A stretch of 64,000 nt of DNA from Paracentrotus lividus. Its lineage: Eukaryota; Echinodermata; Echinoidea; Camarodonta; Echinidae. A program made the translations under genes and the position numbers. Location: assembly GCA_940671915.1 (NCBI GenBank), contig CALNVZ010000174.1:72522941-72586940 (forward strand), in the 5' to 3' direction. Below are positions 12,774 to 25,100 of the stretch, one piece after another (positions within the stretch are counted from its first letter, which is position 1; every line of letters starts with the position of its first letter). Below the pieces are notes generated by a model, which made no database searches, was not told where the DNA came from, and saw only the letters and a program-made list of their open reading frames with translations.

Positions 12774-13338
12774 GAGTATTTATATTGCGCAGCCGCTATA
12801 ATAATATATTCTACTGCGCAGAACAAAATAAATCATACATTTTAGAGAGCAGTACTAAGAAGATAAGTCTTAAGTTGAGTTTTGAGTAACTGTGGGTGAT
12901 TCCCTAATAACGAGTGGGAGTGAGTTCCATAATTTAGGAGCCGCATATGTAAATGCTCTATCACCAAGGGTAGACTTTGATTTTCCAGACGGATATTTCA
13001 ATAATGTGTTATCTTTTGAACTACGGAGGCTGTAAGATGATTGTACTGATGACTTCAATTTTAAGAGATCTTAATGTAGGCTGGTGCTTTACCGTGAAGA
13101 GCTTTGTATACTATCAACATTGTCTTAAAAAGAATTCTGTGCTTCACAGGCAACCAGTGCAACTCGAGCATAATGGACTACAATGAGAAAAACGAGGAGA
13201 ATTGCAAACTAATCTGGCACATGCATTCTGCACCCTCTGGAGTTTACATAATTGATTGTCGGGTAGGCCAAGAATAGAAGATGAATAAGATTTAAACAAC
13301 AAAAACGTATCTATACGTAAGTGTCTGTGTGACTGTAG
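12581..13338. mobile_element. TIR element enclosing a LINE fragment
   Basis: The left end CTACAGTCACACAGACACTT is repeated inverted at the right end (13305..13338, reading ...AAGTGTCTGTGTGACTGTAG). The match continues inward through CGTATAG. Terminal repeats of about 30 bases define a DNA transposon-like unit. Most of its interior is occupied by a LINE 3' fragment on the minus strand, so a retroposon probably inserted into it. I cannot define a target-site duplication with confidence. Confidence 0.6.
12742..13270 (-). pseudogene. LINE ORF2 C-terminal remnant with 3' tail
   Basis: Reading minus from about 13170, the frame gives LHWLPVKHRILFKTMLIVYK and then ALHGKAPAYI. A stop and a shift lead to SLRSSKDNTLLKYP and DRAFTYAAPKLWNSLPLVIR. 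After one further frameshift near 12880 it continues to KTQLKTYLLSTAL and a stop near 12841. This is the characteristic end of CR1/L2/Rex-type LINE ORF2, C-terminal to the reverse transcriptase. A 3' UTR and an (ATT)n tail at 12745..12772 follow. The copy is 5'-truncated and inactive. Confidence 0.8.
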
Positions 13339-13527
13339 TATTACGCTTCATGTTTCGTTGGTTGTAATAAAACACTGCTAATGAATGCGACATACTTTTC
13401 ATTCCAAATGAACATTTGAGTGTTACAATTACTGATAAGTGAATAAACTATCAATATCTCGATCAATAATCATGAATGATCCATTGTTGCGATACTAGTT
13501 TATGATATACGTTATTCAAAGTAACTA

Positions 13528-14524
13528 CACTGTTGGTCAGAAAGGTTGGATATTTTTTTCTTGCTCCACCAACATTTGTTTGCCTTAGCTGTAATTTCAT
13601 GAAATTAATTGTCCCTGCGTTCACTTTTCGGGACCCTGGCTGTATCTTGGTTGTTCTACCAACCATTCCCGGGGAATAAAAAATAAAAAAGGGTTCCCAG
13701 CCCCCACAATGCCCATTTTTGCCATTTTTCGTCATTTAAGGGCCCCTTTTTTGTTTACCCGGCTGACCAAGGCCCCCTTAATCTTAACCCTGCGAAACGA
13801 ATCTAAAGTGTAGGGTTAATATTGTTCTTTACGTTAAATTAAGTTTTAAGGTTTTATGTTTTTGTTTCTTGTCTCGGGGAGGGGTTGAAGTAAAAAGTGA
13901 GATTGGTGAAAAAATGAAATATATTGTCCTTACTTTAGAGTAAAAACAAAGGAAATAAAAAACAACCATGAACTCCTGATCATTATAATTTTCTTCCAAT
14001 TTTTTTTCCAGCCTTATTGACAAGGTTGTAAATGGTAACTATAGTCTATTTTTCATTGTAATTTATTTTTGGTGGAGATTCTGCAATACATTTTTGGGAT
14101 GATAGAAATTTCCATGTTGTAAAAATGAGTAAAATTAATTTTTAACCCCTATCGAAATAAACTTTGACCCTTCCCCTAGACAAGAGACGAACTCCTTTAA
14201 CCTTAAAACTTAATTTAGCGTAAAGAACAACAAAATCCCTACACTTCAGACGCGTTTCTTGGACATAGGATTGAGGGGGCCTTGGTCAGCCGGGTAAACA
14301 AAAAGGGGCCCCAAAATGACAAAAAATGGCGAAAAAGGGCATTGTGGGGGCTGGCAAAGTTATTTGATTTTTCTTTCCCCGGGAAAAGTTGGGGGAATGT
14401 CCAAGATATAGCCAGGGTCCCAATAAGTAGAAGCGGGGACAAACAAGTTCACGAAATTATAGCCGGAGCAAAATGATGTTGCTGGATCACTCAAAACAAT
14501 ATCCAACATTTATGGGCAACAGTG
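13528..14524. mobile_element. Fold-back MITE, about 1 kb, TA-flanked
   Basis: The ends are CACTGTTGGTCAGAAAGG and its degenerate inverse, ATTTATGGGCAACAGTG. TA flanks both sides (13526..13527 and 14525..14526). The two halves are inverted copies almost to the centre. For example, CCGGCTGACCAAGGCCCCCT near 13760 pairs with the complementary run near 14272, and AAGAACAA near 14223 pairs with TTGTTCTTTACG near 13822. There is no transposase. It is a long palindromic non-autonomous element with substantially diverged arms. Confidence 0.8.
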
Positions 14525-14620
14525 TATATCTTTTCTTATATTTAGTCATCAGATAACCTTAGAATAATTCAATTTCGTAGGATACCACGGCATTTAATTT
14601 GAACTTATAGTTATACTTTA

Positions 14621-15054
14621 CACTGTTAAAAAAAAAAAAAAAAAAAGAAGAGAAAAAAGAACACACCCCCCCCCCAAAAAAAACAAAAAAACAAAAAAAA
14701 AAAAAAAAAAAAAAAGAAAAAAAAAACAAAAAAACAAAAAACGAAAAAAACACAAAAAAAAAACCCCAAAACAGCAAAGTGATGTCAAAAGAGTCACCAA
14801 ACAAAAATGTTTAAAAAAAAAAACAGTTTTGTTGTAAATTTCTCCTCTAACAATTTATGAAGAGATAGTTTACGTATTAGGCTAAAACCGAACAAAATTG
14901 TTATTCCTGATGTATAGGCTAATTGTGTATTTCTCACGTAATTATTTGCAGGAGAAATTTACAACAAAACTGTTTTTTAAATGACATTTTTTTTTTATGG
15001 CGACTCTGCTGACAGCAAGATTTGCTGTAAAAATACAATTTTTTTTTTACAGTG
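14621..15054. mobile_element. Fold-back MITE, CACTGTAAAA family, A-rich arm
   Basis: Left end CACTGTTAAAAAAA and right end TTTTTTTTTACAGTG are flanked by TA at 14619..14620 and 15055..15056. The shared CAGCAAAGTGATGTCA block lies near 14773, with its inverse near 15000. The left arm carries an expanded A-rich and C-run stretch (14630..14770), which produces the Phe-rich chance frames on the minus strand. Confidence 0.8.
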
Positions 15055-15762
15055 TACAGATGGTGGTCTTATGTATGATATATTAATTACGTTTTTAGTA
15101 CATGGTGCATGATAAACAGATTCTTGATCAATTACATTCAACAAAAGGGAAGACAATATACATATGTCAATATGGAAAAGAAGATTAGTGCGAACAAAAT
15201 CTTATCTTTAAAAAATATTTTTACAAGTCTTCACGACAAAGCAAAGAAAGAAATGACTTTACCCTTTTGCTCGCTCGGCATAAAATTTTATTTATTCATA
15301 AATAAAAAATATTATACACGAATTCTTGTTCGCTGTAATGCCTCTCATACTTAAAAATATACATTAATATTTAATTATCTTCATTTATATAAAGTTTTTG
15401 TTTGAGAATTGATCTACATCATTTTTTTTCTTCATTGTTATGAAACTACATAATATTTCAATATATGTCCACATATTAGACGCCAGAATTCCTTTACAGC
15501 ATACAATAATGCAGAAATGAGTCTCCATTTAGCAGCAGAAACCGATTGCGTCTTGATGTCGACAGGTATTTTTGTATGCAGAGACAATTAACATACCGTA
15601 AAAAATCATGAGAATCTGCTTACATTATTTCATTCAACAAACGTCATCAACGATTTCATTACACTTTTTGGTCTGTACTATCTTTATCCAGTTGAAAAAA
15701 AAGTTCTAAAAGTTCTGAATGATCACAGTTATAGTTATTGTAATTTGAATTTAAAATCTGTG
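15055..15762. other. 3' flank of the CNG gene
   Basis: AT-rich DNA downstream of the CNG stop codon. Minus-strand AATAAA-type sequences occur around 15288..15305 and could serve as the polyadenylation signal, giving a 3' UTR of about 0.7 kb. No other gene is seen. Confidence 0.35.
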
Positions 15763-15930
15763 GGGGTGTTTCATCAAGTCTTTGGTAAATTACTGAATGG
15801 CTTTAAGAATGACTGGAGCATGCTCTTCGGTGATATACTAATCACATTCTAAATCATTTAGCACAAAAACTGATCACCAGTTGTTCGGAAAGATGCTCGT
15901 AACTTACAAAGGAATTCATAAAACACCACC
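15763..15930. mobile_element. Short GTGTTTCAT-type MITE
   Basis: The left end GGGGGTGTTTCATCAAG pairs with the right end TTCATAAAACACCACC. The interior around CTGATCACCAGTTGTTCGG is also imperfectly symmetric. Small GTGTTTCAT-ended elements are common in marine invertebrate genomes. It lies about 100 bases downstream of the CNG stop codon, so it is probably transcribed in the 3' UTR. Confidence 0.55.
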
Positions 15931-16032
15931 CTGGACCACCTGCATGTCCGTTCAAATACACATAATACACAGGCTATGCACAGCTTTACAGTGTAAAGGG
16001 AAGAGTAAGATAATCATATTTGATAGAAATAT

Positions 16033-16623
16033 TTAAAAGTCACTGTCAATAGAGTTGTCACTGTAACATGACGCGTCAGTAAAATCAGCAGACATCCTAC
16101 TGGAATCAAGATAACTCCTTGATGAAATATCACTTCTTTCTGATTGGCCAATCCTTGCTTCCTCTTCCAGTCCCTCATCACCATAGATACCATTCCCGTT
16201 ACCAAGGAAACCAATAAGTTGATATTCAGAGGGTTCTTGTTGCATGACCCCGTTCAGACAAATCCCGGGAACGGTTATTGTTCTTGTCCTCCCATTTATT
16301 GTTCTCCCGTTGCCGCTATTTAACGATCCGGACTTTTCTTCTGATGATACTGTGATGAGGATCCTTGGACCACTGTCCTCAGCGTCAAAGCTTGCCCAAA
16401 CACTTGAAGAATCATTGTCACTGCTTTCAACACTGCCCCTGTGTCTTAAGTTTCTTAACGCCAAACGACCCAAGTTCATCCTCTTTTGGTGGTTGCCGTT
16501 AACCCTCCCATAATGCCCGTGGTGCAATTTTCCCGCCACTCGGCTTTCTAGTTCGCTGATTCGTCGAAGAGCGCGTTTTAGTTCTCCATCACGTTCCTCC
16601 AGTTGCGTCTTTAAATCATCGCA
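16033..16623 (-). CDS. CNG channel terminal exon: coiled-coil end and tail
   Basis: The exon starts [20 protein letters not shown], continuing the coiled coil to about residue 575. A low-complexity Ser/Asp/Gly-rich cytoplasmic tail follows, ending NSIDSDF and TAA. The tail has no domain I recognise. The acceptor is TTCTCAAAACAG, so the ATG 16 codons upstream in the same frame is intronic. Confidence 0.9.
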   Translation of the reverse strand, partial: CDDLKTQLEERDGELKRALRRISELESRVAGKLHHGHYGRVNGNHQKRMNLGRLALRNLRHRGSVESSDNDSSSVWASFDAEDSGPRILITVSSEEKSGSLNSGNGRTINGRTRTITVPGICLNGVMQQEPSEYQLIGFLGNGNGIYGDEGLEEEARIGQSERSDISSRSYLDSSRMSADFTDASCYSDNSIDSDF

Positions 16624-19105
16624 CTGTTTTGAGAAGAAACGAAAGACAATGAGATAGTAAAAACAAGTCAAACCAATAGCAGGGTAAGTGGAAATTGAAA
16701 GAAAATTGGCCTGATTGCAGACAGGGGGTTGTTATGAGAAGATTCTAAAATGAGCTCTTCCAAAATCTCCTTCGACTTTCATCAAGTTGATTGGTTTGGG
16801 ATCGAAGCCGTTTTTTATTCGATGGTAGGACTAGGAGATCGTCTGCGTGTGAAACTTGAGAAGTCTGGTATGGGCGCTCAGTTCCAAGTGCAATTAAAAT
16901 AGAACGCCGGGAAATACGTTTAATTCACATAGGCAATCACTCGCTGGGGGTTAGAGGGATAGGTTACGTGCACACCGAGATCGCTTTTCTATTAGCAAAA
17001 TGGAACATCGACGAGGTGCTATGGCACTTTCTATCCGCTGATGGCCGCCATGATGAATGAAAACCAAGATGTTTTATCCATTGCAATGCTTCGTCTAAAC
17101 AGGCAGGGGAATTAATCAAGACACTAGAAAGCTCTACACCTACTCACACCCTTCACAGACCGATTTAGTAAGAACCCAAAGAGAGAGGGTGAAATGCTTC
17201 AAATACAAGGGTGTGTTTTTACAGTGTATTCGTGTATTTATTTGAAGACAAAATAGTTGCGAGAGTGGTGTTTTAATTGACACTTGACACTACAGAGAAA
17301 AACTATAGCAGAAGAAAATCTTACCCGTTTGGAAAGCTCTGTGACCTTCTGCTTTGTCGCCTAAAGCAGAAAAAAAAAACGAATAGAAAGGAGAATATTT
17401 CATGAAACTGAAATCAAATCAATTAAATGGAATAGTGAACGAATCAAATTATTTTTAAATTATGATACGTGGTCATAAATTTATGTTTCATTTGTTACGT
17501 TACAATGTGTTGTATTGTGAACAAAGAGACTGGATGATGTTGTATAACTGTATTTTTTAAAAAAAATTAAAAAAAATAATAAAAACATAAATGTATGCTA
17601 GCTAAAAGTGCTTCTTTCCAAATTAGTGCTTGTAAAATTGAAATAATTACAGAATAATACATATACTTTCCAAAAATCTTCAAGCCCAGGCATTGTAGGA
17701 TTTGCCATGGTTATAAATGTAGATGACGTTTTAAACAGTTAATCTTGTATGGTTGTATACTGGATATCGAACAAGTCATTCAAAGTCTTGACAACCTTTA
17801 GCAGAATAATTTGAACAATATGAAAATATCATATTATTAATCTTCTGAATTTGTCAATGGGTGATATACATAAGCCTCTAAATGCAACCTTTCAAAATTA
17901 TTTCTGTTGTACACCACCTTCTTAAACACAATGGCTGTCTTTGATATACTTACCAGACTGTCGAACTTGCGAAGCTCGTTGATGATATGCCTAAGTTCGC
18001 TTGTCTCTTTCGCTTTAAAGAAAAACATGAAGAATACATAAATAAAAAAATAGTAGAAATTAGCACATGCCTCGTTATTTTTTTATTTTTTTTCAACAAT
18101 CACCCTCCCCCCCAAAAGGAAGAAAGCAAAATTATCCATTTGATCGCAAAATGTAGAAATGTTTCGAATGTCTCATAAAAAAAAGGGAGAGGGAGCGTGT
18201 TCATGGTGTTTATGGAAATACAGGACACTTCGTCAGGATGCGATAACCTCTTTTCCCTTGGATGATCATGTGACAGCATTCAGAGCAACGTCATCTCATC
18301 ATCCATGAATCAATAATAAAATTCCCAACGGTAAACAGGTCTATTGTTCATAACCCTCGTTAATGATAATACCCTTCAAAACAATGTGGTCTGTCAAATG
18401 TCTCATGCTAATGATATGTTTCCATCGATCTAACACACCAAACTAAGATGAAAACAAGAACATGTGTGCACGGTCGATGACTCATTTCTGATTTGGTCTT
18501 TTACGGCCACCGTAGATGATTCAGACCAGCGGATTTATCGAAAAACAATTAGCATAATGATGAGGGATTGATTGACACAATATAGTCTGATCTAAATTAT
18601 ACTAGGTGTAATATGATATCTATTAATGATTGTTGGCCTCAACATGCTCAAGGTCCTATAATTATACTGAATCATTATTTCAACACGAACTCCGTTTTTT
18701 TAAAGATATCTTACATAAATATATATAATATAATTGAACGTATAGTTGTTACACGAATATAAAATTCTTAGCTGACTTATTTTGTTATATTGAATTAAAT
18801 TTTTTACTTTTCTTGTAATTTGCAAAGAGAGTCCAAACTTTTTATTCAAAATAATGTTTTTCGAGCACATAATACAGAACATTACATCAAAAAGAAAATG
18901 CCTTTGTTTCGTTCATGCAACTTGATCAGAGTAAAATAACAATTGAAAAAATGTATGGTTTAGAATAGACAGCAAGCTGGCAAGAGGCAGAAAGATAGAT
19001 TAGGTTAAAAGTGGTGTTTTATATAACACCTACTCCTTAGAATTAATCGTTTGTTCTTTAAGTACTATAATCACGAACGTGTCCTTTCGGGGGTGTGTGT
19101 GCGAG

Positions 19106-19141
<36 letters not shown>

Positions 19142-22100
19142 TTGTGTGTGTGTGTGTGGTGTGTGTGTGTGTGTGTGATAGGCAGAGAGCTAGAGCGAGA
19201 GAGGGGTGCGCATTTGATAGCACGGTGATTATAATGTACAGCGGCGAGAAGAAGAGAGTCAATCAAGTTACGAAGGATCCCTCTTTTTTATTTTTTATTT
19301 TTTGTTTAACAAGACTAATTTCCTACCCATCCGGAAACAACGGACATACGTTTCTAAGGATCCTCGAAATTAAAAGATTAGGCAAACTAAGGTGATTAAA
19401 GTTACACACAATGCTAGCAATCAGCTTTCATTAATTGATTGTTTGTGAATGTTCGGGAGATTTCATTGAGAAGAATACAGATAGTCCTGCGAAGCAAAGT
19501 CAGAATTGTAATTGAATTGCCAACAATTATCAGATTTAAAAACCTTCAGTTCCAGTAGCCAGTTCTGTATTGATTGTTAAAATTTGGTTAAGGAAATGAG
19601 GATTTTAGGGGTCAAAAGACATCCAATCTGCAAATGTATGTCTGTAATCAATCAGAACTAAGCTTTGCATTTAGAAATTCATAGAATGAATCCCAAACGA
19701 CAATAAAATGTCAATCAGAGACAGTCGTTGTTGGATTTTCATTTAGGAGTTAATTTTGTCACAAGTTGGACGTGTGAAATCTCATTTTGTTCCGATAACT
19801 TATTCTAGAGTACCTCACAAACTTAAATCCTCATCAATGTGAGATTGGATTAGATCAATTAATTTGAGAGACGTTGGACAGAACTGTGTCCGGTATTATA
19901 TGAGTTTATAAAGGCTTACACAGGTCGTCCATGATTGCTACCTTATATTCCAACACCTCTTATCAGCTTGAAGCTGATTGCAAATGTAAATGTTAAGTTG
20001 TACTGGATATAGCATTCGAAGCCACATGATGCTTCCTCTACATTTACATCCTGCAATATTCTTCCCAAGCGTGTTGAAACAAAGCTTAGAATATCCCTTA
20101 ACACTGAATGGACATGCCATTAGTTGAGAAAACATACTCTTATACGAAGATGAGTAAATATTGTTTCCACCGTCATGACTATTATTCTCCATTTTGGCTT
20201 TTTTGAAATTTCTCTTGATTTCTGTTTTTATATTTTTCTATACGTAGTTTTATCTATAGGCCTAATTGTATCTTATTGGATTCGATGATCTAATGGACGA
20301 AGTCTGATGAACAAAAACTTTTTTTCTGCTATATCTTTGTAAAATTGAATCTTTTATCACAAAAACTTATTAATGGTTTTTTTTTAAAAATCAAGAGTAT
20401 AAAATATCGACTTACTTTTATCAATCATTCTCGTTAAAATACCAGTAACTGCCGTAGTTTGTTTGATGGCTTGGTTGGACATATTACTACCACCACCACC
20501 ACCACTACCACCACCACCACCTGATCCGGTGGTATCAGTGGTCCCTTCACCCTCTTTCGATCCATCTTCAAGGAGTCGAGACGAGTCCGGGACCTGAAGG
20601 GTAGCCTCAGACTTCCGTCGCTGCATCCTATGGATGTAGGAGATGTGGAGATGAAGGAAATAAGATAAATAATATTGATATAAAAGATTAAGGCTTTAAG
20701 ATATCTAATTAATCATAATTAAACATTACATTGTCTTTTGTAAACCTGGGATTTAATATTGGACATAAATTTATTATTTCCCAACAAGCTCGCTGAACAT
20801 TTTCCACAAGCCCCAAATAAATTCAGCTTACAATTATTTTTTTTAAAATTGTAATTTAAGGGGGGAGAAGGTGGCACACAGCCCACTCCCCTGGCGATAC
20901 CCTTGATGGTTAATAAAATTTATTTAAAAAAAAAAAGATAGAGAGAAATTAATCGAATTTACAAAATAGGATTTCTTAAAAAGTAACATTGTTAACCAAC
21001 AAAATGATGGGTGACGAAAAAGGAAATTGTACGACATTGTTCTATATTACGATTTAAAAAAAACCCTTTGTTTTGAGCCTTTAGTCGTATATTTCAGGTC
21101 ATTACCATGAGACAATATCTTTCTTTTACTACACATCATTTCCTTTCAATTACGATTTCTCGAGTCATGTTTAGCAAAGCTGACACGTATAACAGTATCT
21201 GATATCAATGTTTGCTCGACAGAATAAAAACATTGCGATTGGTTTGTGTTAGAACGTGACATTCGCCTAATTGAATCTCGGTAGTGCTTATGATGGATGT
21301 TTAGATGACATTTCTAACCTTAATTTGAGTGCTTTTGTTGGATATCCTACTTTATAAAGCAGTCAAAATAAGGACAAATGATGTAGTTTCGTCTTGTATC
21401 TGTCTGTACGTGCTGTGAATTAAATTTCTGAAGATCTATATTTTTCTTTATTATTACGTTTTAAACAAGAAACGAGTAAGAAACACACTGAGGGTTGATT
21501 ACAGTTAATAATTCATTTTATCAGTGATTTTAAGAAAGAAAATAATTGATATTTAAAGATAATTCAAATTTCCTATAAATCAAGATCCTTCAAATCATTC
21601 TCAGAACATTGTGGAATTTGTTTTATTTGATCATAAATTTGACTGGAGCAGACTTTAATCTGCGGTTAACCTTAACAAGAGATTAGATTGACAACTTGAT
21701 AGCGATTAATGTATAATAAATATTCCCTATTTATCATTGCCAGAATAAAATCGTCACAGCAGCAACTTGTTATTTTTTGTTTGATAAATTTATTTGATTT
21801 TATTTCATTGACTATAGGTGAAAAACATTCAGGAAAATATACAGCAACTTTATAGGGCTTGGTACATTTTCCCCCTGACAACCCATGCATCGCGATGGAT
21901 ATAAAATGTATTTATGATAAATTGGGAACGAAAAATTTAGGACGAATCTCCACATCCAATGACATCCTTTTCAATCTTCCACATCGCATCAGGTTGAGGT
22001 GTAGTGCTGTTTTTACATTCAGTGATGCCCCCTTTATCCCCTTTGTCATCTACCAGCTCGTTAGTCTATAACACGACGTCCTGATTCGTGATCGAGAAAA

Positions 22101-25100
22101 CTGACGGTAGAAAGATCATAGTCGCGATGAATTACAGAGCAATAGCAATTAGAGATTTGGAGGCAGTGGGTTTGTTTATTCCATAATAAACATCCAGATT
22201 GCCTGCCTGCCAGGTTTGGCTGAGACACGGCGAGAGGAAATGTCCCAATGTAAACTCGTTCTTCAATTTACAAAAAACGCCAGTAGATTGTGTCCCGTTT
22301 TAGCGACCTGCTGCGATGATATATATCGTGCATTATTACTATACCTGGTAGAGATATCAGTGTGAATTCTTTCATTGTCATGATTGTAATGTTCGGTTTA
22401 ATGGTTTAGGATACACCATGAACATGATGAAGACAGATAGGTTACAATAGTTTGTCAAAAAGCCGCGAGTTAGAGTAAGGACGTGTGAAAATTATACCAT
22501 TAAATAGAGTTTAATGTCCGGCATATTATTAATGATTTAACAAAAAGATTGTTACTATGGAATAGTTAAATGATGATTTTAGAATTACAGTCGCTAAGCC
22601 TAAAGCGGCGGTCACAACTCGTCGTAGGCTACGGGGCACGTAAAATCAACGTAGCCTGCGTTGCATGCACAATGCACGCACAGGTCGTGGGTCAATTTCT
22701 GCGATTCCTGCGTTTCTGTAGTAAGGGTATTGGAAAAACTTCCTGCACGTCGTACAGGCAACGTGCCTGCATGGTACATACGATGAACGAATTTTCTACG
22801 AAATCCATCGTAGGGAGTTGCACGTCAAAGGTACGGCGAGTTGTGACCGCCGCATAACGAGTGATAGTTGAAAAATTAGAATTTCTTGACCAGTGGGGTA
22901 TAACACAAAGATGATTGATAAAAAGTTACGATTGATTTTTTTCTAGGTAGCCTCATCATGGACTTGATGCTCTAAAGTCGTTGATCTTAATCCCAACTCT
23001 AGCCCTAACCCTACTCTTCATCATATTCCAATCCTAGTCCATGAGTGTACCTGGTTTCCACATGAGGCTACCGAGAAAAAATCAATCGTAACTCTTTATC
23101 AATCGTAAGTCTTTGTGTTGCAGGGCATATGTCGTGTTTTTGGTGTTGTTTTTTTTTAATTATTTTTTTTAACTGATTAATTTACCTTGCCGCCTCTTTG
23201 TTTTTCTCCATCCGATCTCTGCCGTGTTTCTCTAATACCTTCTTTGCATCGGGATATTCAACCAAAGCCTGGAGCAAAATAAATAAAGTAAAGCATATTA
23301 AGATCTTGTATCCATGCAACTAGTATCACGTAATGGTAATAATAGATTCTGATATGTTACCATGGTGACGATGCATACATTAGAACAGGTACGAAATGCA
23401 ATTATCAAGATATACACAAGTATCATAAAGGAATAGTTTAATTGGTCCTATCAAATAATCTTTGAGTATAAGGTTGGTATAAGATTTAATTATATAGATT
23501 TTATTGGTTTCTTCTGAAACACTCCAGCTCTAAAAACAAACAAGGACAGGGTTACGTCAAATTTTTAACTCTTTGTAAAAATATGAAAGTGACCTTATAC
23601 AATATCTTTTATCTTAGCTGAGCAGAAATGCATGTTATATAAATTGTGTAAGGTTCGAACCACGAACCTGCATGAGATCTTTCTTGGAGAGACAGAGTAG
23701 CTCCGAGTATCCAAGTGACACCACATCAGCTGTCCTCCTGTTCTGACCCTCATCCAGTTTAAGAAGGCTGATCTCACCGAAGTAATTTCCTTCCGAGAGG
23801 GTAGCTACTACCATACTCTGTTGAGTCTCTTGATCCTGAACTACAACCTACAAATATCAAAAATAATTTTCATTTATGGTGATGTTGGAAGATATTATTT
23901 TAACAGAATAAAACGAACCTTAAACTAACTGGGTTTTTTTTTCTTTTTCTTTTTTTTCTTTAATCTTGGTTATATGGATTGTAGGCGAAATTCGAGTCAG
24001 ACGTGCCAATCACGTGGTTCCTATTTAAAAAAAATGACAGTTGTAGCATATGAAATAAAACCTGACATCCAGAAAAGAAATTTTTACAAATATCAGGTGA
24101 ATGTCTTGTAGGTTTTGTAAAATAGGCACCAAAGTAAATTCTAGAGTGTGTGTTTATGTGCATGAGTGTATCCGAATAAAATCTATCTCGGTTCCTATTG
24201 TACTTAACCTAAAATTCTGTAGAAATTTCTGTCTACTACAAGCTTTTTTCTTATTCCAGCTGGTTCTTAAAACAAGTTTATTGCCTTTTTTGTTTGCAAT
24301 TTTTTTTTTTTTGACATCAGTTTTTAGCAGGTTCTAGATTTGTAATTATATTATTAGGGCTGAACGTTTACTTTAGCAAGTGTGATGATGCTGATGATGA
24401 TAGGACAGGGTATTTTAAATCAGTGGTGTCTACATCATGATTCACACACACAAACACACACAAACACACACAAACACACACACACACACACACACACATA
24501 CCTACACTTTACGGTGCTTTAATTTGATATGTGGTATCGAACTATCTGAAAGATAAAAGCAGCTCCCTCCCCCCCCCCCAAATGTGTTAAATGTGTTGTC
24601 ATACCTATAAAAAAAAAGGGAGGAAATTGATTTCCTTTTCTTTTCAATGAGGGTGACAAGTGAAAAGAATTTTGAAATTCTACTAATATTCATGTGATTT
24701 AAATGGTCTAAATCACCGGAAGCAAACTTCTTGACAAAACTTTTATAGTTTCATTCATCGAAAAGGATCAAGATATAATTAAATGTAAAAAAAAAAAAAA
24801 AAAAAGACAATTTATAATTGCATACTGTGACTCATCTTTATTAAATAATTTGTTCCGAATCTTTTATTCTTGTTTTGTTTGTTTGTTTGTTTTTTTTAAA
24901 CAAAACCGGGTAATTTTCAAGATTGATAATCGCTCAAAAGACTCCAAGTATCAGAAATAAGCAATGAGATGGCTCATCTGTTTGCCACATCACCATGCCC
25001 TTTGACATAGGTGTTAACCAAGGACTGATATTCTGGTCACATCAATTATAAACCTATAAAACAGATCTTTTCAAAATGGCCTGAGGTGGTATCCATTCTC

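Larger units (their letters stand above)
16624..20415. other. CNG introns between the last exons
   Basis: Apart from the exons at 17325 and 17954, I see only intronic DNA and a (GT)n tract at about 19091..19180. There is a moderately GC-richer patch at about 16780..17110 with no recognisable element. Confidence 0.4.

Noticed and set aside
14559-14804. Phe-rich frames on the minus strand
   Set aside because: They are translations of the A-rich arm of a MITE.
16244-16513. 89-residue plus-strand frame
   Set aside because: It is the antisense shadow of the terminal CNG exon.
23030-23060. Telomere-like CCCTAACCC tract
   Set aside because: It is the centre of a dispersed MITE family, seen in all four copies, not telomeric DNA.
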